From Ichthyophis bannanicus (taxonomy: Eukaryota; Chordata; Amphibia; Gymnophiona; Ichthyophiidae), in NCBI GenBank assembly GCA_033557465.1, contig CM066048.1, positions 15,352,305-15,416,304 on the forward strand: a stretch of DNA of 64,000 nucleotides, in the 5' to 3' direction. Within the stretch, counting starts at the first letter, position 1; each line of letters starts with the position of its first letter. Under the pieces are notes generated by a model, which saw only the letters and a program-made list of their open reading frames with translations, did no database searches and had not been told where the DNA came from. Shown piece after piece: positions 1-10,029 of the stretch. The position numbers and the translations under genes were made by a program.

Positions 1-1534
1 GATGTCATCTGACAGCACTATGGAACGGATTTGCTCTCCAGAGCTTTTAAAAAGGTTTCTTCTGAGCATGTTTCCCCCTCCTCCCCTGCTCTTACCAACA
101 GTCAGCTTTCTTCCTCCTCCGGAAAGTCCCATGTCTTGGTGAGTTCATCTGGGAAGGGATGGTGAGTGGTTTTGTGTGTCTGACTTATCCTACCGTCCAT
201 GGAGAACTCCCATTACAGGTAAGTAACTCCACTTTCTCCATCGACAAGGAGGATGAATCAGCCACACTGATGACTCTAAAGCTGAGGGGTATAAAGGCGT
301 GGGGCGCAGGGGAACCAATCAATACAGACAGCACCCTTGATAGCCCGTAGAGTTGCTGTGGTAGAATGAAGCCACATGGGATAGGGTGACCAGCAATGAT
401 GAGCAGAAAGAGGCAAAATACAAGCTGCCAGAATTTTATTAGGCTGAAAGAGTCGTTGTTTAGAAGCAGGCAGTCAAGGCAGTAATGCTTGGTGAAATTA
501 TGGGCAGAGGACTAAGTGGCTGCTTTTCAGATGTCCTCCATTGCGTTAGAGTTGAGGTTAGCCATGGTGGTAGCCATGGCTCTGAGGTGGTGGGTGTAGA
601 CCTTGTCTGTCAGTTATACACCCAATTGTGTATAGCACAAAGATATACGGTTTGAGAGAGAGGTGGAGAGTGTGTGCTTGGTGACTGGGTCTCCCTGTCC
701 ATTGGGGTTATATGAGAAAAACGAAAGGTTTTCCAGAAGGACTTTGTCCTATCTATCTAACAGTGCAGTCCAAAGTGTGTAGCTGCTGCTCCTCCTGTGT
801 GGTGTGTGGTTCTGGTAGCAGGAGGAGAGCACAGTAATTTGGTTGATGTGGAAGGTGAAAACGACCTTGGGGAGAAATCTGGGATGGATCCTGAGGATTG
901 TTCAGTCAGGGAGGAGCTGGGTGTAGGGTGTGTAAGTCATCAAGCTCAATAACACATCAGGGTGTATAACTAACTAGTGTGTCTGGCTGAGGTGATGGCA
1001 GTGAGGAAGAGGATCCTCCACATGACATTTCTGATGTCTCTGTCACTAAGAGGCTTGAATGGGGGTTGGGTGAGCAAGTGAAGGACAACATTGAGGTTCC
1101 AGGCTGGGGGAGGGGTTGTCAAACCAGTGGGTGGAAGTTGAGGAGCCCTTTTATAGACCTTGCCATGAAAGGGTAGATGGAGATGGGTTTCCCTTACAAC
1201 TGGTTATGATAGGCTGCAGTGGCACTGAAGAACCTTGATGAAGGATGTCTGAGGCTGGAGTTCACCAGGTCAAGCAAATACCGGAGAAGGGAGGAGATGG
1301 GATAGGAAAGGGATCAAGATGTGAGGATACACACTATGATTGAAACCTTCTCCACTTAAAGGCAGATGATCTGCTGGTTGATTGGTGTCTGGCAGCCAGG
1401 AGGATATTTGTGAAGTCAGTGCTCAAGTGGAAGGGGTTAAGGAATACCCTAGCAACCTCCAAGCCGTGAAGGCTAGGGCCACCAGGTTGCAGTGGAGCAT
1501 GGCTCTCTCATCCTGGATAATGATGTCTGGATGA
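1..1534 (-). mobile_element. DIRS-type tyrosine-recombinase retrotransposon, 3' portion (degenerate)
   Basis: Read on the minus strand, bases 600 to 421 encode a decayed tyrosine-recombinase C-terminus. An HHLRA stretch (the HxxR box) is followed by KAAT, SS and KHYCLD, which contains the nucleophile tyrosine, and two in-frame stops interrupt it. This matches the end of the intact recombinase at 57968-58975 (HLTR, KAATWS, RHYRLD). Bases 600-1534 give further recombinase-like minus-strand translation in several frames. Bases 120-350 would then be the terminal repeat region downstream of the recombinase. The element runs off the left edge and ends where the LTR at 1539 begins. The DIRS assignment is a family inference by eye. 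Confidence 0.65.
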
Positions 1535-1538
1535 ATAG

Positions 1539-1665
1539 TGTCACAACCCCAGCCCCCGAACCACATGCTTAAAGGGGCAGGGTGGACATTATTGTTTTCA
1601 TCAAAGGGTGAAACTTTTCTTAGCCCAGATGCATGCTGGTACTAGTAGTCCCTTTCTTGAAATAA
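1539..1665 (-). mobile_element. Gypsy LTR fragment #1, 3' end (left of the DNA transposon)
   Basis: On the minus strand this piece ends in TTGTGACA, the same LTR terminus as the solo LTR at 19702-21194, and is followed by CTAT. The plus-strand flank at 1535-1538 is ATAG, a candidate target duplication. The rest of the LTR lies at 4502-5326, because a DNA transposon inserted between 1665 and 4502. Confidence 0.6.
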
Positions 1666-1795
1666 CACAGGTACACTACCAAAAAACTGCCTCCAGTTTT
1701 GCAACTGATTCCTATAGATTTTGGGGTGCTGAATCCAGGAAAAATAGCCAAAATGTTCCATCACGTCACGTTTTCTTGCAAAATTAGATTTCTTA
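1666..1795 (+). repeat. Left terminal inverted repeat of the DNA transposon
   Basis: Imperfect inverted copy of 4372-4501. The terminal 13 bp are identical. Inside, the blocks ACTGCCTC, GCTGAATCCA and CCATCACGT are shared, separated by diverged A/T-rich stretches. Confidence 0.8.
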
Positions 1796-2169
1796 CCCAT
1801 ATAAGGAATGTTCACATAATTTCTTTTTAGCCGACTGCAGTTTATTTTCTTGGCCCAAAATAGAGGTTGTAATGGTTAACTAACTAGAAACACTCCCTCA
1901 TGATATTTTAGAGTGTTTTGTATTCATTTTATACATTAACAAGACAATTGGGAGGCGGGGGGCTAAATCCAGTACTCGCGCTGGCGCATGTTCTTTCCTG
2001 TTCGCCTCGCCTCGTTCGCTCGCTCAAACACGGTGGTTGCAACATGAACGTTCCTGTCAAATTTCAGTTTCTTGCAAGTTCATTATTACCTTTTGTTTGC
2101 TCAGTCGTAATCCAGCTTTATTCCGAAGTGGTTCACTACAGTTGTAGTTTGCAGTGCTGTGTATTTGTG

Positions 2170-2301
2170 ATGGCTCACAGAGCCAGAGGTTGCGTCAACT
2201 CTCCGGACAGTTTTTGTTTTATTTGTGGGGAATATACCATGAAAAAGCGGCAGAGGAACATTTCTGCATTTATTTAAAAAGTATATTTCGCCTATTTCGG
2301 T
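2170..2301 (+). pseudogene. N-terminal segment of the transposase-like gene, cut off by a nonsense codon
   Basis: The frame of the 531-aa ORF continues upstream to an ATG at 2170 (MAHRARGC...). It holds a CFICGEY cysteine pair that would combine with VCKTC and CYFC in the main ORF to form a zinc-binding N-terminus. A TAA at 2275-2277 interrupts the frame. The surrounding residues read naturally through it, so this looks like a single point change in an otherwise continuous gene of about 575 codons. Confidence 0.65.
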
Positions 2302-3897
2302 TTGAAGTTAGGCGATCAAGACAAACCGTGGGCTCCTCACAAAGTGTGCAAGACATGTGAGGAAGATCTACGCTTATGGATGAAAGGTAAAAAACAAGCA
2401 TTTCGTTTCGGAATACCTATGATGTGGCGTGAACAAAGAGACCACAGCAGTGACTGCTATTTTTGCTCTTGCATTGTGAAGGGATACAACTTAAAAAATA
2501 AGAATGTAATAAGTTACCCCAACCTTCCCTCAGCAATTAGGCCTATGCCTCATAGCAACGAAGTACCTGTGCCTGAACCACCAAAATCTTTGGATCATAT
2601 TTGTGTGGACGGTTCTGATCATGATGAGACTCATCAGATGGCTTTTCCCGATGAGTCCAGTACTTCCGAGTTTGAAACTGAACCAGATCCGAAACTTGAA
2701 CTTTTCTCTCAAGCTGAATTGAATGATTTAGTCCGGGATTTAGGACTCCCAAAAGATGCTGCCCAACTGCTAGGTTCTCGGCTTAAACAGAAAAATCTAT
2801 TGTCACCAGGAACAACTTTTTATTGGTACCGCAACCGCGAGACACAATTTTTGAAGTATTTCAGCAAAGAGGAAGATTTGGTATTTTGCAACGATATATA
2901 CAGAGTGATGGAAAAGTTTAAACTCAAGTATGATCCTGCTGAATGGCGGCTGTTCATTGATTCGTCAAAAGACAGCATAAAAGGTGTTCTTCTTCATAAT
3001 GGCAACACATTCGCTTCAGTTCCTATTGCTCACTCTGTTCTTCTCCAAGAAAAATACGAGAATTTGGCCCTGATTCTTCAGAAGATTCGTTATGATGAGC
3101 ATAAGTGGATGATTTGTGGAGACTTTAAAATTCTATCCATGCTATTAGGGCAGCAATCCGGTTTCACCAAATATCCCTGCTTCCTTTGCTTGTGGGATAG
3201 CCGGGCCCGCGACCTACACTGGGGGAGAAAAGACTGGCCAATTCGGGAGTATTTGAGACCCGGTGAGAAAAATGTTCTTCATGAGAGCTTGGTACCTCGT
3301 GATAAAATTCTATTACCACCTCTCCACATTAAGTTGGGTCTCATTAAGCAATTCATCAAGTCCCTTCCAAAAGATGGTGAGTGCTTTCGGTACCTTTGCT
3401 CAAAGTTCCCCCGACTTTCTGAAGCAAAGCTAAAGGAAGGAGTGTTTGTTGGCCCTGATATAAGGAAACTCATTTCAGATGGAGCATTCGCTGAAACGAT
3501 GTCTGAGAAGGAAAAAGAAGCCTGGGATTCCTTCAAGGATGTTGTTCTCAAATTCTTGGGGAACAGGCGGGATGAGAACTATAAGGATATTGTTGCCAGG
3601 ATGCTCAATGCCTTCAAAGAACAAGGCTGTAACATGAGCCTGAAAGTCCATTTCTTGCACTCCCATGTGAACTACTTTCCCGAAAACTTGGGGGCGTACA
3701 GTGAAGAACAAGGTGAAAGGTTTCACCAGGACATCAAGGATGCAGAGAGAAGGTACCAAGGAAGATGGAACACCACTATGATGGCTGATTTCTGCTGGTT
3801 GCTGCTGCGGGAAACCCCAGATGAAAAATACGCCAAGCAGCGCACCAAGAGAAGCATTCGGGGGAAGAAGAAACGGGCCCACCAGGAGATTGATTGA
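2302..3897 (+). CDS. Transposase-like protein of the DNA transposon (putative DDE/RNase H fold)
   Basis: This is the only ORF between the inverted repeats, so it is most likely the transposase. The N-terminus has cysteine pairs (VCKTC near residue 16, CYFCSC near 52). A catalytic-looking core follows: RLFIDSSKDS (D220), WMICGDFKIL (D274), CFLCLWDSR (C293/C296), then HSH (453-455) and EEQGERFHQD (E468, E469, E472). Two aspartates, a CxxC insert and a late glutamate suggest a DDE core; this assignment is inference. The basic tail (KRSIRGKKKRAH) may be a nuclear signal. I recall similar proteins annotated as uncharacterised across animals but name no family. There is no internal stop across 531 codons, and the only visible lesion lies upstream at 2275. 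Confidence 0.7.
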   Translation: MKLGDQDKPWAPHKVCKTCEEDLRLWMKGKKQAFRFGIPMMWREQRDHSSDCYFCSCIVKGYNLKNKNVISYPNLPSAIRPMPHSNEVPVPEPPKSLDHICVDGSDHDETHQMAFPDESSTSEFETEPDPKLELFSQAELNDLVRDLGLPKDAAQLLGSRLKQKNLLSPGTTFYWYRNRETQFLKYFSKEEDLVFCNDIYRVMEKFKLKYDPAEWRLFIDSSKDSIKGVLLHNGNTFASVPIAHSVLLQEKYENLALILQKIRYDEHKWMICGDFKILSMLLGQQSGFTKYPCFLCLWDSRARDLHWGRKDWPIREYLRPGEKNVLHESLVPRDKILLPPLHIKLGLIKQFIKSLPKDGECFRYLCSKFPRLSEAKLKEGVFVGPDIRKLISDGAFAETMSEKEKEAWDSFKDVVLKFLGNRRDENYKDIVARMLNAFKEQGCNMSLKVHFLHSHVNYFPENLGAYSEEQGERFHQDIKDAERRYQGRWNTTMMADFCWLLLRETPDEKYAKQRTKRSIRGKKKRAHQEID

Positions 3898-3960
3898 CCC
3901 AAGAATGACTTTAAAATCTAAACTGTGTTGACAAATATCGTGTTTTTACTAAACTTTGAA

Positions 3961-3966
3961 ATAAAA
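3961..3966 (+). promoter_or_regulatory. Polyadenylation signal AATAAA of the transposase gene (position approximate)
   Basis: An AATAAA hexamer lies about 60 bp past the stop of the 531-aa ORF and inside the right inverted repeat, which fits a compact transposon transcript. Confidence 0.45.
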
Positions 3967-4371
3967 ATTTGCTAGTTATTACCACAGTGTCGGATCTCAT
4001 TTATTAGAATTTTATTTTCACACCATCGGGTGTTTGTCTTCATGTATTGCAATGGTGCGGTTTGCGTTTTCTATTCTTACATACATACCTGTACAACATT
4101 TTTTGCACATTTCTTTGCTTTGCTTTGTGTCTAACCTCGCTCTTATATGCTCAATGTTTGTGCACATGTATGTGGCTGTTTTAAGTGCAGACAATTTTGC
4201 TAGCATCACAGTGTGTTTTGTTGACATTACTCTATTCTTATGTGCTGCCTTGTTACAATTTTCTTTATTCTTATTTGAATAACTACTAAACAATTAGTAT
4301 AAAGAATTCATCCAAGAAACTTTTATCTCGATCGCACTCAATCTGAAACGTTCACCTCAAACTGCTAACCC

Positions 4372-4501
4372 AATGTAGCAAAAAATCTGTACGTGATGGA
4401 GAAAATTGGTTACCAGATTTGGATTCAGCGCACCAAAAAACGTAAAAATCAATCGAAACATTAGAGGCAGTTTAAAAAAAAATTTTTTTAGTGTACCTGT
4501 G
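4372..4501 (-). repeat. Right terminal inverted repeat of the DNA transposon
   Basis: Imperfect complement of 1666-1795. It ends GTGTACCTGTG and is followed by TAA, matching TAA before the left end. Confidence 0.8.
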
Positions 4502-4686
4502 TAATTAGTTGTGAAAATCATGTGTAAGGTAAAGGATAAGGTTTATTCCATAATGCACAAACAAAGGTTCAACGAAGGAAAACAGGATTCTCACCTCATT
4601 CAGGATTTTCAAAAAAAGGTATTTACAGAATTCAAAAGTTAGACGTGCTTCACAGTCTTATTAGCTATGCAGGTGTTAGAACAAAC

Positions 4687-4786
4687 CAGTTCATGCAAAC
4701 AAAAGCAAGCTTCTTCTTTTAGCTTATCAAAACTGTCAGTTCATGCAAACAAAAGCAAGCTTCTTCTTTTAGCTTATCAAAACTGT
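4687..4786 (+). repeat. Tandem duplication, 2 x 50 bp
   Basis: Two adjacent, apparently identical 50-bp units (4687-4736 and 4737-4786) lie inside Gypsy LTR #1, downstream of its reading frame on the minus strand. Confidence 0.85.
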
Positions 4787-4825
4787 ATTTTAACGTATAT
4801 CCTGTGAGCTATACTTCTACCAAGG

Positions 4826-5326
4826 ATTCCAAACTCCCGGCTAGACAAAGTGTACAATCCATGAGTCAGTCAGGTGGCAATGAATCGGGTTCAGCGGGGT
4901 CTATTTGCATCTCCTCCTGTTCTGACGATATATCTGCTGGCCCTGAGTTTTCCTCATGTAATTCTGGCTTCACTTCAGAGTTTCTATCTAAAACTCTCCA
5001 GCCTTGCTCTACCTGGTCTGGAAAACAGGTAACAGGACTTTTTGTTAGCACTTTTTGTACAGGTCCCCAAACCTCTTTCCAGCTGTGTTTACTGCACTTA
5101 TGGCTCTCTGGCTTCCATGCCTTTCTCTGTCTTCCTTGAAGACTTCTCCCTGGAGCTTTTCACCATGGAACTGTTTCTCTTGGAACTTGTTCCTTCTCTG
5201 TAAGGACCGCAAATCCAACTGCCTCTCCTTCTCTCCTCTGAGCCGTCTCCTTCCTCTCTCTTCTGCGTCTGCTGCTGCTGCTTCTGTCCTGTCCTGTCTC
5301 TTGAAATTACTGAATTTGAACAACAT
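4826..5326 (-). pseudogene. LTR-internal reading frame of Gypsy LTR #1 (broken)
   Basis: Two overlapping minus-strand frames are joined by a frameshift near 5048. The first, from about 5326, is rich in K, R, E and Q (QDRTEAAAADAEERGRRR). The second contains SSEQEEMQID, then a TGA, then LMDCTLC. The spacing of MQ and MDC matches the C-terminus of the ORFs at 15380-16327, 19702-20760 and 31268-31903. Function is unknown. The beginning is lost at the junction with the Penelope-like element. Confidence 0.5.
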
Positions 5327-6650
5327 GGAGTGTTGTATAAATTACAACATGAGACGTTCTGCTCAACTAATTATGTTGTATATTGTATCAAATGCCCGTG
5401 TGGGCTAATATATATAGGTAAAACCATCAGACCTTTTAAGGTCCGAATAAACGAGCATCGCAGTAGACTGAAGTGTAAAGTTTTAGAAGCCCCATTGGTA
5501 TCGCATTGCTTACAGAAAAATCACAAATTTGAAGGGCTCTGGTGCTTTTGTGTGGAAAGGATAACTGTAGGTAAAGGAGGTCGATCACGAGAACATACGC
5601 TAGTGATTTGTGAGCAGAGATGGATTTACAAACTTCAAACGGTTACTCCCCAAGGTCTGAATAATGCAATAGAATGGACAACCTGTATTTAATGTTTGGA
5701 TGAATTCTCTACATAGTAGAGTATAAGGGATGAATACAGTGTTTGTAATTTGATAAACTCAGATCCCGGACATGAATGGACGCTTACTTTGGATTATATG
5801 CCATAGTGGATTCAAGGTTGAGACATTATGGTATTAATGGGACCGCAGAAGTCGCAATATTGTAGAAATCCGCGACATCTTCATAAAAAGACTTCTATTG
5901 AATTTTATTTTAGTGAGAAGAGCTTCAGGAAGCTCGAACAATAGACTGACAAGAACTATAATGACCTGTGAATGGATATCCAGGAAGTTATGGAAGATTT
6001 GAGAATCTGGTTAAACATACTAGCGGGCGGGTATGTAGAAATGTTGACGTATCAGCTATGAAATCCTATAAAGGACTAACTTTAGCAGCAATCCGCATGC
6101 GCGGCGTTTTTTTGAAGCCGATAGGCTCTGAACACTACGCTAAGCTATGAAGAATCGCATCAGCGAAGTTGATCAATAACCCATTTGCGTGGAGAGTTAT
6201 GATGAATATGTTTATGAAAGATAAAGTAGTATAGAGAGTGGCAGATTATAATGTTTCATGTGATCATATTTTGGCAGTGCTTCATTTGACTTAATGCACA
6301 TTGAGCAGTACGGAATATTCCTGGTGCGGTAGACAACATCAGTGCTTTATTCTTACAAGCCCCCCTGAAGAAACCCACTGCTGTGAAACGCAATTTCGGA
6401 GCCGGAAGGTGGCGTCAGGGAACATATAAGATAAGCACGACCATTTTTTGAAAAATTTGAAATAATTGACATAATATAAATCATAGAGAAAGGAACTGAA
6501 TTTAAAAAAAAGGTCGTTGATGCAACCGGCACAAGTCAAGACCTAGTCTGATAGACAGTGCCATTCTAAGTCTGAGACCTTCAGTTCTTTTTAATGACTA
6601 TGATTGTAATATATAGTTTAATGATTTCATATGAAGTGATATACTAACTA
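5327..6650 (+). mobile_element. Penelope-like element, 5'-truncated (GIY-YIG end and 3' region)
   Basis: It begins in the linker before a GIY-YIG endonuclease and continues through about 950 bp of untranslated sequence. That sequence includes the phrase CCTGAAGAAACCC ... GAAACG, common near the ends of such elements. The right boundary is uncertain. Confidence 0.65.
5330..5692 (+). CDS. GIY-YIG endonuclease domain of a Penelope-like retroelement (partial)
   Basis: The 120-aa ORF shows NYVVYCIKCPCGLIYIGKT: VVY and YIG give the GIY-YIG signature, with CxxC beside it. It is followed by RPFKVRINEHRS, which supplies the arginine and histidine of the active site. In Penelope-like elements this domain sits C-terminal to the reverse transcriptase and nicks the target DNA. 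The RT is missing here because the copy is 5'-truncated. The ATG is internal, so the true protein began upstream. The C-terminal tryptophans (EQRWIYKL) also fit the family. Confidence 0.75.
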   Translation: MLYKLQHETFCSTNYVVYCIKCPCGLIYIGKTIRPFKVRINEHRSRLKCKVLEAPLVSHCLQKNHKFEGLWCFCVERITVGKGGRSREHTLVICEQRWIYKLQTVTPQGLNNAIEWTTCI

Positions 6651-6662
6651 AAGAATCATAGC

Positions 6663-7190
6663 CTAAGAAGAATAAAGAGAGGACACTATAATACTGAAGT
6701 AGATATCTAATCCTCTGTAATCTGTCCTGTCTAAGCCATGCTTATAAAGCTGCTTCTCAGTTAGGGTTTCTCTCACCCTGACCAGGTGTGTCTGATTATC
6801 CCTTGAGTTAGTTATTACATCATCCAAGCTTGGGTGTGTCAGCCTACCCTCTGATTCTTCGTGCTTGCTCCCTCTGGCTGCACTTTGCAGTAAATGCACT
6901 TTAGGTCTGTCACTTTCTTTAAAGGGATCAGTGATTTTTCCTATCTCCATAGGTTCACTGGCCTCTGCTTCATCACAATAGGTAGCCTGCAAGAAATTCT
7001 GTGGAAAGGCACCATAGGTAGGCAACCAAGGTTGTCTTGGCCAGTGGGGAGCCATGAGGATTTGGTTTTCCCTGTCTTGCATCACTTTCAGAAGTGTCTT
7101 GGCTATCAGGGATGTGTATGATATGCTTAGAGGAGTAGCTCCAGCTCCCAGTGGACCTAGAAGATATCCGGGGCCATTCTGACATAGTAA
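6663..7190 (-). mobile_element. DIRS-like fragment (RNase H / linker region)
   Basis: The minus-strand translation contains SLIAKTLLKVMQ and ILMAPHWPRQPWLP. This corresponds to ALIGRVVQQIEL and ILIAPDWPRRPWY in the DIRS element at 57790-62866, the stretch between the RNase H and recombinase regions. No complete domain remains. Confidence 0.5.
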
Positions 7191-7431
7191 CATAGTATAT
7201 GATGTTGATAAAGACCAGTATGGTCCATCTAGTCTGCCCAGCAAGGTAGCAAAAGTAGGTACGCCCACCGCCCCATGCAAGTCACCCCTCCCCATGACTT
7301 TGTTTAGGGATGTACCAACCACTCCGTGCAGGTCATCTGTACTTGTTGAGATATCAGAGACAGTTATTTTTATTTTATTCCATTTCTGTAAAGGGATCCA
7401 CTGTTTGTCCCATGCCATTTTAAAAGCCTTG
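7191..7431 (-). mobile_element. CR1-type LINE 3' end (short fragment)
   Basis: Reading minus, FKMAWDK resembles the C-terminal FKKAWDK of the CR1 RT at 21774-22220. The fragment ends in TAACATAG-type repeats (plus-strand TAGTAACATAGTATATG), typical of CR1-like tails. It abuts a plus-strand CR1 at 7432. Confidence 0.55.
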
Positions 7432-8641
7432 ACAAGGTCCCTCATCAGAGACTTTTGGCAAAACTAAAGAGTCATGGGATAGGAGGCAGTGTACTAATGT
7501 GGATCAGGAACTGGTTAAAAGATAGAAAGCAGAGGGTTGGGCTAAATGGCCAATTTTCCCAATGGAGAAAGGTGAATAGTAGTGTACCCCAGGGATCTGT
7601 GCTGTGTCCGCTGCTTTTTGACATATTCATAAATGACCTGGAAAGTGGAATAACGAGTGAGGTTATCAAATTTGCAGATGACACAAAACTATTTAAAGTT
7701 GTTAAAACCCAAGAGGATTGTGGAAAATTGCAAGAGGATCTTGATAAACTGGAAGACTGGGCATCAAAATGGCAGATGAAATTTAATGTGGACAAGTGCA
7801 AAGTTATGCACCTAGGGAAGAACAACCGAAACTATGGTTACACAATGCAAGGTTCCACATTAGGAACCACCACCCAGGAAAAAGATTTAGGCGTCATTGT
7901 GGATAATATTTTAAAACCCTCGGCCCAGTGTGCAGCAGCAGCCAAGAGAGCAAATAGAATGCTAGGTATCATAAGGAAAGGAATGGAAAATAAAACAAAA
8001 GATATTATAATGCCTCTATACCGTTCCATGGTGAGACCGCACCTTGAATATTGTGTGCAATTCTGGTCGCCGTATCTTAAAAAGAATATAGCGCTATTAG
8101 AAAAAGTTCAGAGAAGAGCCACCAAAATGGTAAAGGGGATGGAAGGATACTCCTATGAAGAAAGGCTAAAAAGGATAGGGCTCTTTAACCTGGAAAAGAG
8201 ACGGCTGAGGGGAGATATGATAGAAGTCTATAAATTAATGAACGGTGTGGAACGGGTAAACGTAGATCGATTGTTTACGTTATCAGAATATAGAAAGACT
8301 AGGGGACATGCAATGAAGCTACAGGGTAAACTATTTAAGACTAATAAAAGAAAATAGTTTTTCACTCAACGTGTAATCTAACTCTGGAATTTATTACCGG
8401 AGGATGTAGTAAAGGCTGTTAGTGTAGCTAGGTTTAAAAAAGGTTTGGACAAGTTCCTGGAGGAAAGGTCCATAAACCATGAGACCCAGGATATCAGTGC
8501 TTGACCCAGTGCAAGCATTGCGGAACCTGTGTCTTTTGGGGAAACTGCTAGGTACGTATGACCTAGATTGGCCACTGTTGGAAACAGGATACTGGGCTTG
8601 TTGGACCTTGGTCTGACCCAGTATGGCATTTCTTATGTTCT
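7432..8641 (+). mobile_element. CR1-type LINE, 5'-truncated copy
   Basis: It starts inside the RT palm (TTGACAAGGTCCCTCAT, equivalent to FDKVPH) and runs to the family 3' end, a CTTATGTTCTT-type tail. It belongs to the same family as the copies at 25951, 34459, 36451, 49553 and 55405. Confidence 0.9.
7455..8357 (+). pseudogene. CR1 reverse transcriptase, C-terminal 300 aa
   Basis: It contains [25 protein letters not shown] (the catalytic F-A-D-D) and the C-terminal [12 protein letters not shown] and [11 protein letters not shown] blocks of CR1 ORF2. The frame stops at 8357 (AAATAG in place of the AAATAT in sister copies), just before the final [10 protein letters not shown] segment. It has lost the endonuclease and the RT fingers. 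Confidence 0.85.
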
Positions 8642-9265
8642 TAAATACTATCACTATATTTGCCCCCACCACTTTCATCAAGAGGGCATTCCAAGCATCC
8701 ATCACCCTTTCAGTGAAAAATCGTTTCCTGATGTTGCCTTTAGTTTACCCCCTTGCAGCTTCATGTTATGCCCTCTAGTATTACAGCTTCCCCATCTTTG
8801 AAAAGGGTCTGTTTGTTCATTAATACGCTTTAAGTATTTAAAGATTTGTATCATATCTCCCCTGTCCCTCCTCTCCTCTAGAGTATACATATTTAGGTCT
8901 TGGAGCATCTTTTCATACGTCTTCTGGCACAGGATCCAAATTATTTCGGTTGCCTTCCTCTGAACCATTTCAAGTCTTTTTATATCCTTTGTGAAATACA
9001 GTCTCCAAAACTGAACACAATATTCCAAGTGAGGCCTCCCCTGCTACTTGTACAGTGGCATTGGTACCTCCTCCTTTCTGCTGGTAATTTCTCTCTCTAA
9101 TTCTGCCTGGTCACACTGTTTCTCCACTTTGAGATCCTCAGAAACAATCACTCCGAGGTCCTTCTGGTCCATGCACACCAAGCTATTGCCCCCTATCTCA
9201 TACAATTCCCTTGGATTTCTGCATCCCAAGTGCATGACACTGCATTTCTTCACATTAAATCTTAA
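8642..9265 (-). mobile_element. CR1-type LINE (second family), 3' part
   Basis: The minus-strand translation gives MHLGCRNPRE, MEYCVQFWRLYF and NMYTLEERRDRGDM, the C-terminal RT blocks of the family also seen at 21702-23291. The 5' part of this copy lies at 23636-25680. The two are separated by the L1/Tx1 insertion, with AAATCTTAA at 9257-9265 and 23636-23644. Confidence 0.75.
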
Positions 9266-9361
9266 ATGCCGGACGGAGTGACATCAGCAGGCAGGATGGT
9301 TGCGTGATGAAAGAGCTCCATGGCAGCCGGCCTTTAAAAGAGCGATAAAGTGTAGCAGGAG

Positions 9362-9763
9362 TTGACCTCGCTGATCTTGAGAAGCACTGGAGAGATGGAG
9401 AGACCCAGAAGAGGCATGTCGGCAAAAAAAAGACCAGCGGACTACCGCTCTGCATATGCAAACACTGAAGTAACAAGAGGCACTGAAGGAGAAGGCAAGA
9501 TGGTGGCCGGGAGTGTGAGTGACGCAGAGGAAGAGGTCAACAAGGCATGGGGCTCCGGAGTGGCGGAAATGCTAAAAACCTGGCTTAATGAGCTTAAAAA
9601 GGAGCCGAAAGCAGAGATAAATGGGGTAAAAACTGATATTAAAGAGACTTTAAGGCAAGACATGGTAGATCTGGGAGCCCGAGTAGAAGAGCAAGAGAGT
9701 CAACTAGAGCAACAGGCGGATACAATTGGTGAGTTGCAGAGTGGCTGGGAAGAACTAAAGTAG
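9362..9763 (+). pseudogene. L1/Tx1 ORF1, N-terminal coiled-coil part
   Basis: The 133-aa frame has a basic head followed by an acidic, heptad-like region (DMVDLGARVEEQESQLEQQADTI cut short here). This is typical of the coiled coil that trimerises L1-like ORF1 RNA-binding proteins. A TAG at 9761 ends it, but helix-forming sequence continues in the same frame (MQEHLKEMAEDVVDHS). Confidence 0.6.
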
Positions 9764-10029
9764 ATGCAGGAACATCTGAAAGAAATGGCAGAGGACGTCG
9801 TGGATCACTCCCAGAGGAGCAACATACGAGAGAAGAATCCCGGAAGACCCCAAATACAGAGATTGTGAAGCAGTACTTATGGAAATGTTTGGGGCACTAT
9901 TAAAGATAGCAGAACTGGAGCACACAGCAGGAGGACTACAGATACAGTTTGAGTGAGCGCATTGGGGTTTAGGACCCATTAAAGAAAATTGCACCCCGGG
10001 ACATAGTAACATATTTGAGCACTTACTAA

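Larger units (their letters stand above)
1666..4501 (+). mobile_element. DNA transposon, 2.84 kb, with terminal inverted repeats and 3-bp TAA target duplication
   Basis: The left end starts CACAGGTACACTA and the right end is its exact complement. Similarity continues inward for about 130 bp through shared blocks ACTGCCTC, GCTGAATCCA and CCATCACGT. TAA occurs at 1663-1665 and again at 4502-4504. The element carries one transposase-like ORF (2302-3897, extending in frame to 2170 through one stop) and an AATAAA about 60 bp past the ORF. It sits inside Gypsy LTR #1, so it is younger than that LTR. CAC termini with a 3-bp duplication resemble the CACTA/Mirage/Chapaev group, but I cannot place the superfamily. 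Confidence 0.8.
4502..5326 (-). mobile_element. Gypsy LTR fragment #1, body (right of the DNA transposon)
   Basis: This is the minus-strand continuation of 1539-1665. It carries a minus-strand AATAAA (TTTATT at 4542-4547) and a broken LTR-internal reading frame that ends in the EEMQ ... MDC tail seen in the other LTRs of this window. The LTR start is missing because Penelope-like sequence begins at about 5327. Confidence 0.65.

Noticed and set aside
3475..3882. 135-aa minus-strand ORF inside the transposase gene
   Set aside because: Shadow of the 531-aa plus-strand ORF, with no motif of its own.
4687..4786. CRISPR-like repeats
   Set aside because: Only two directly adjacent 50-bp copies without spacers, in eukaryotic transposon DNA.
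6663..7445. 260-aa minus-strand ORF as a host gene
   Set aside because: It crosses two unrelated elements, a DIRS fragment and a CR1 tail, and is a chance fusion of frames.
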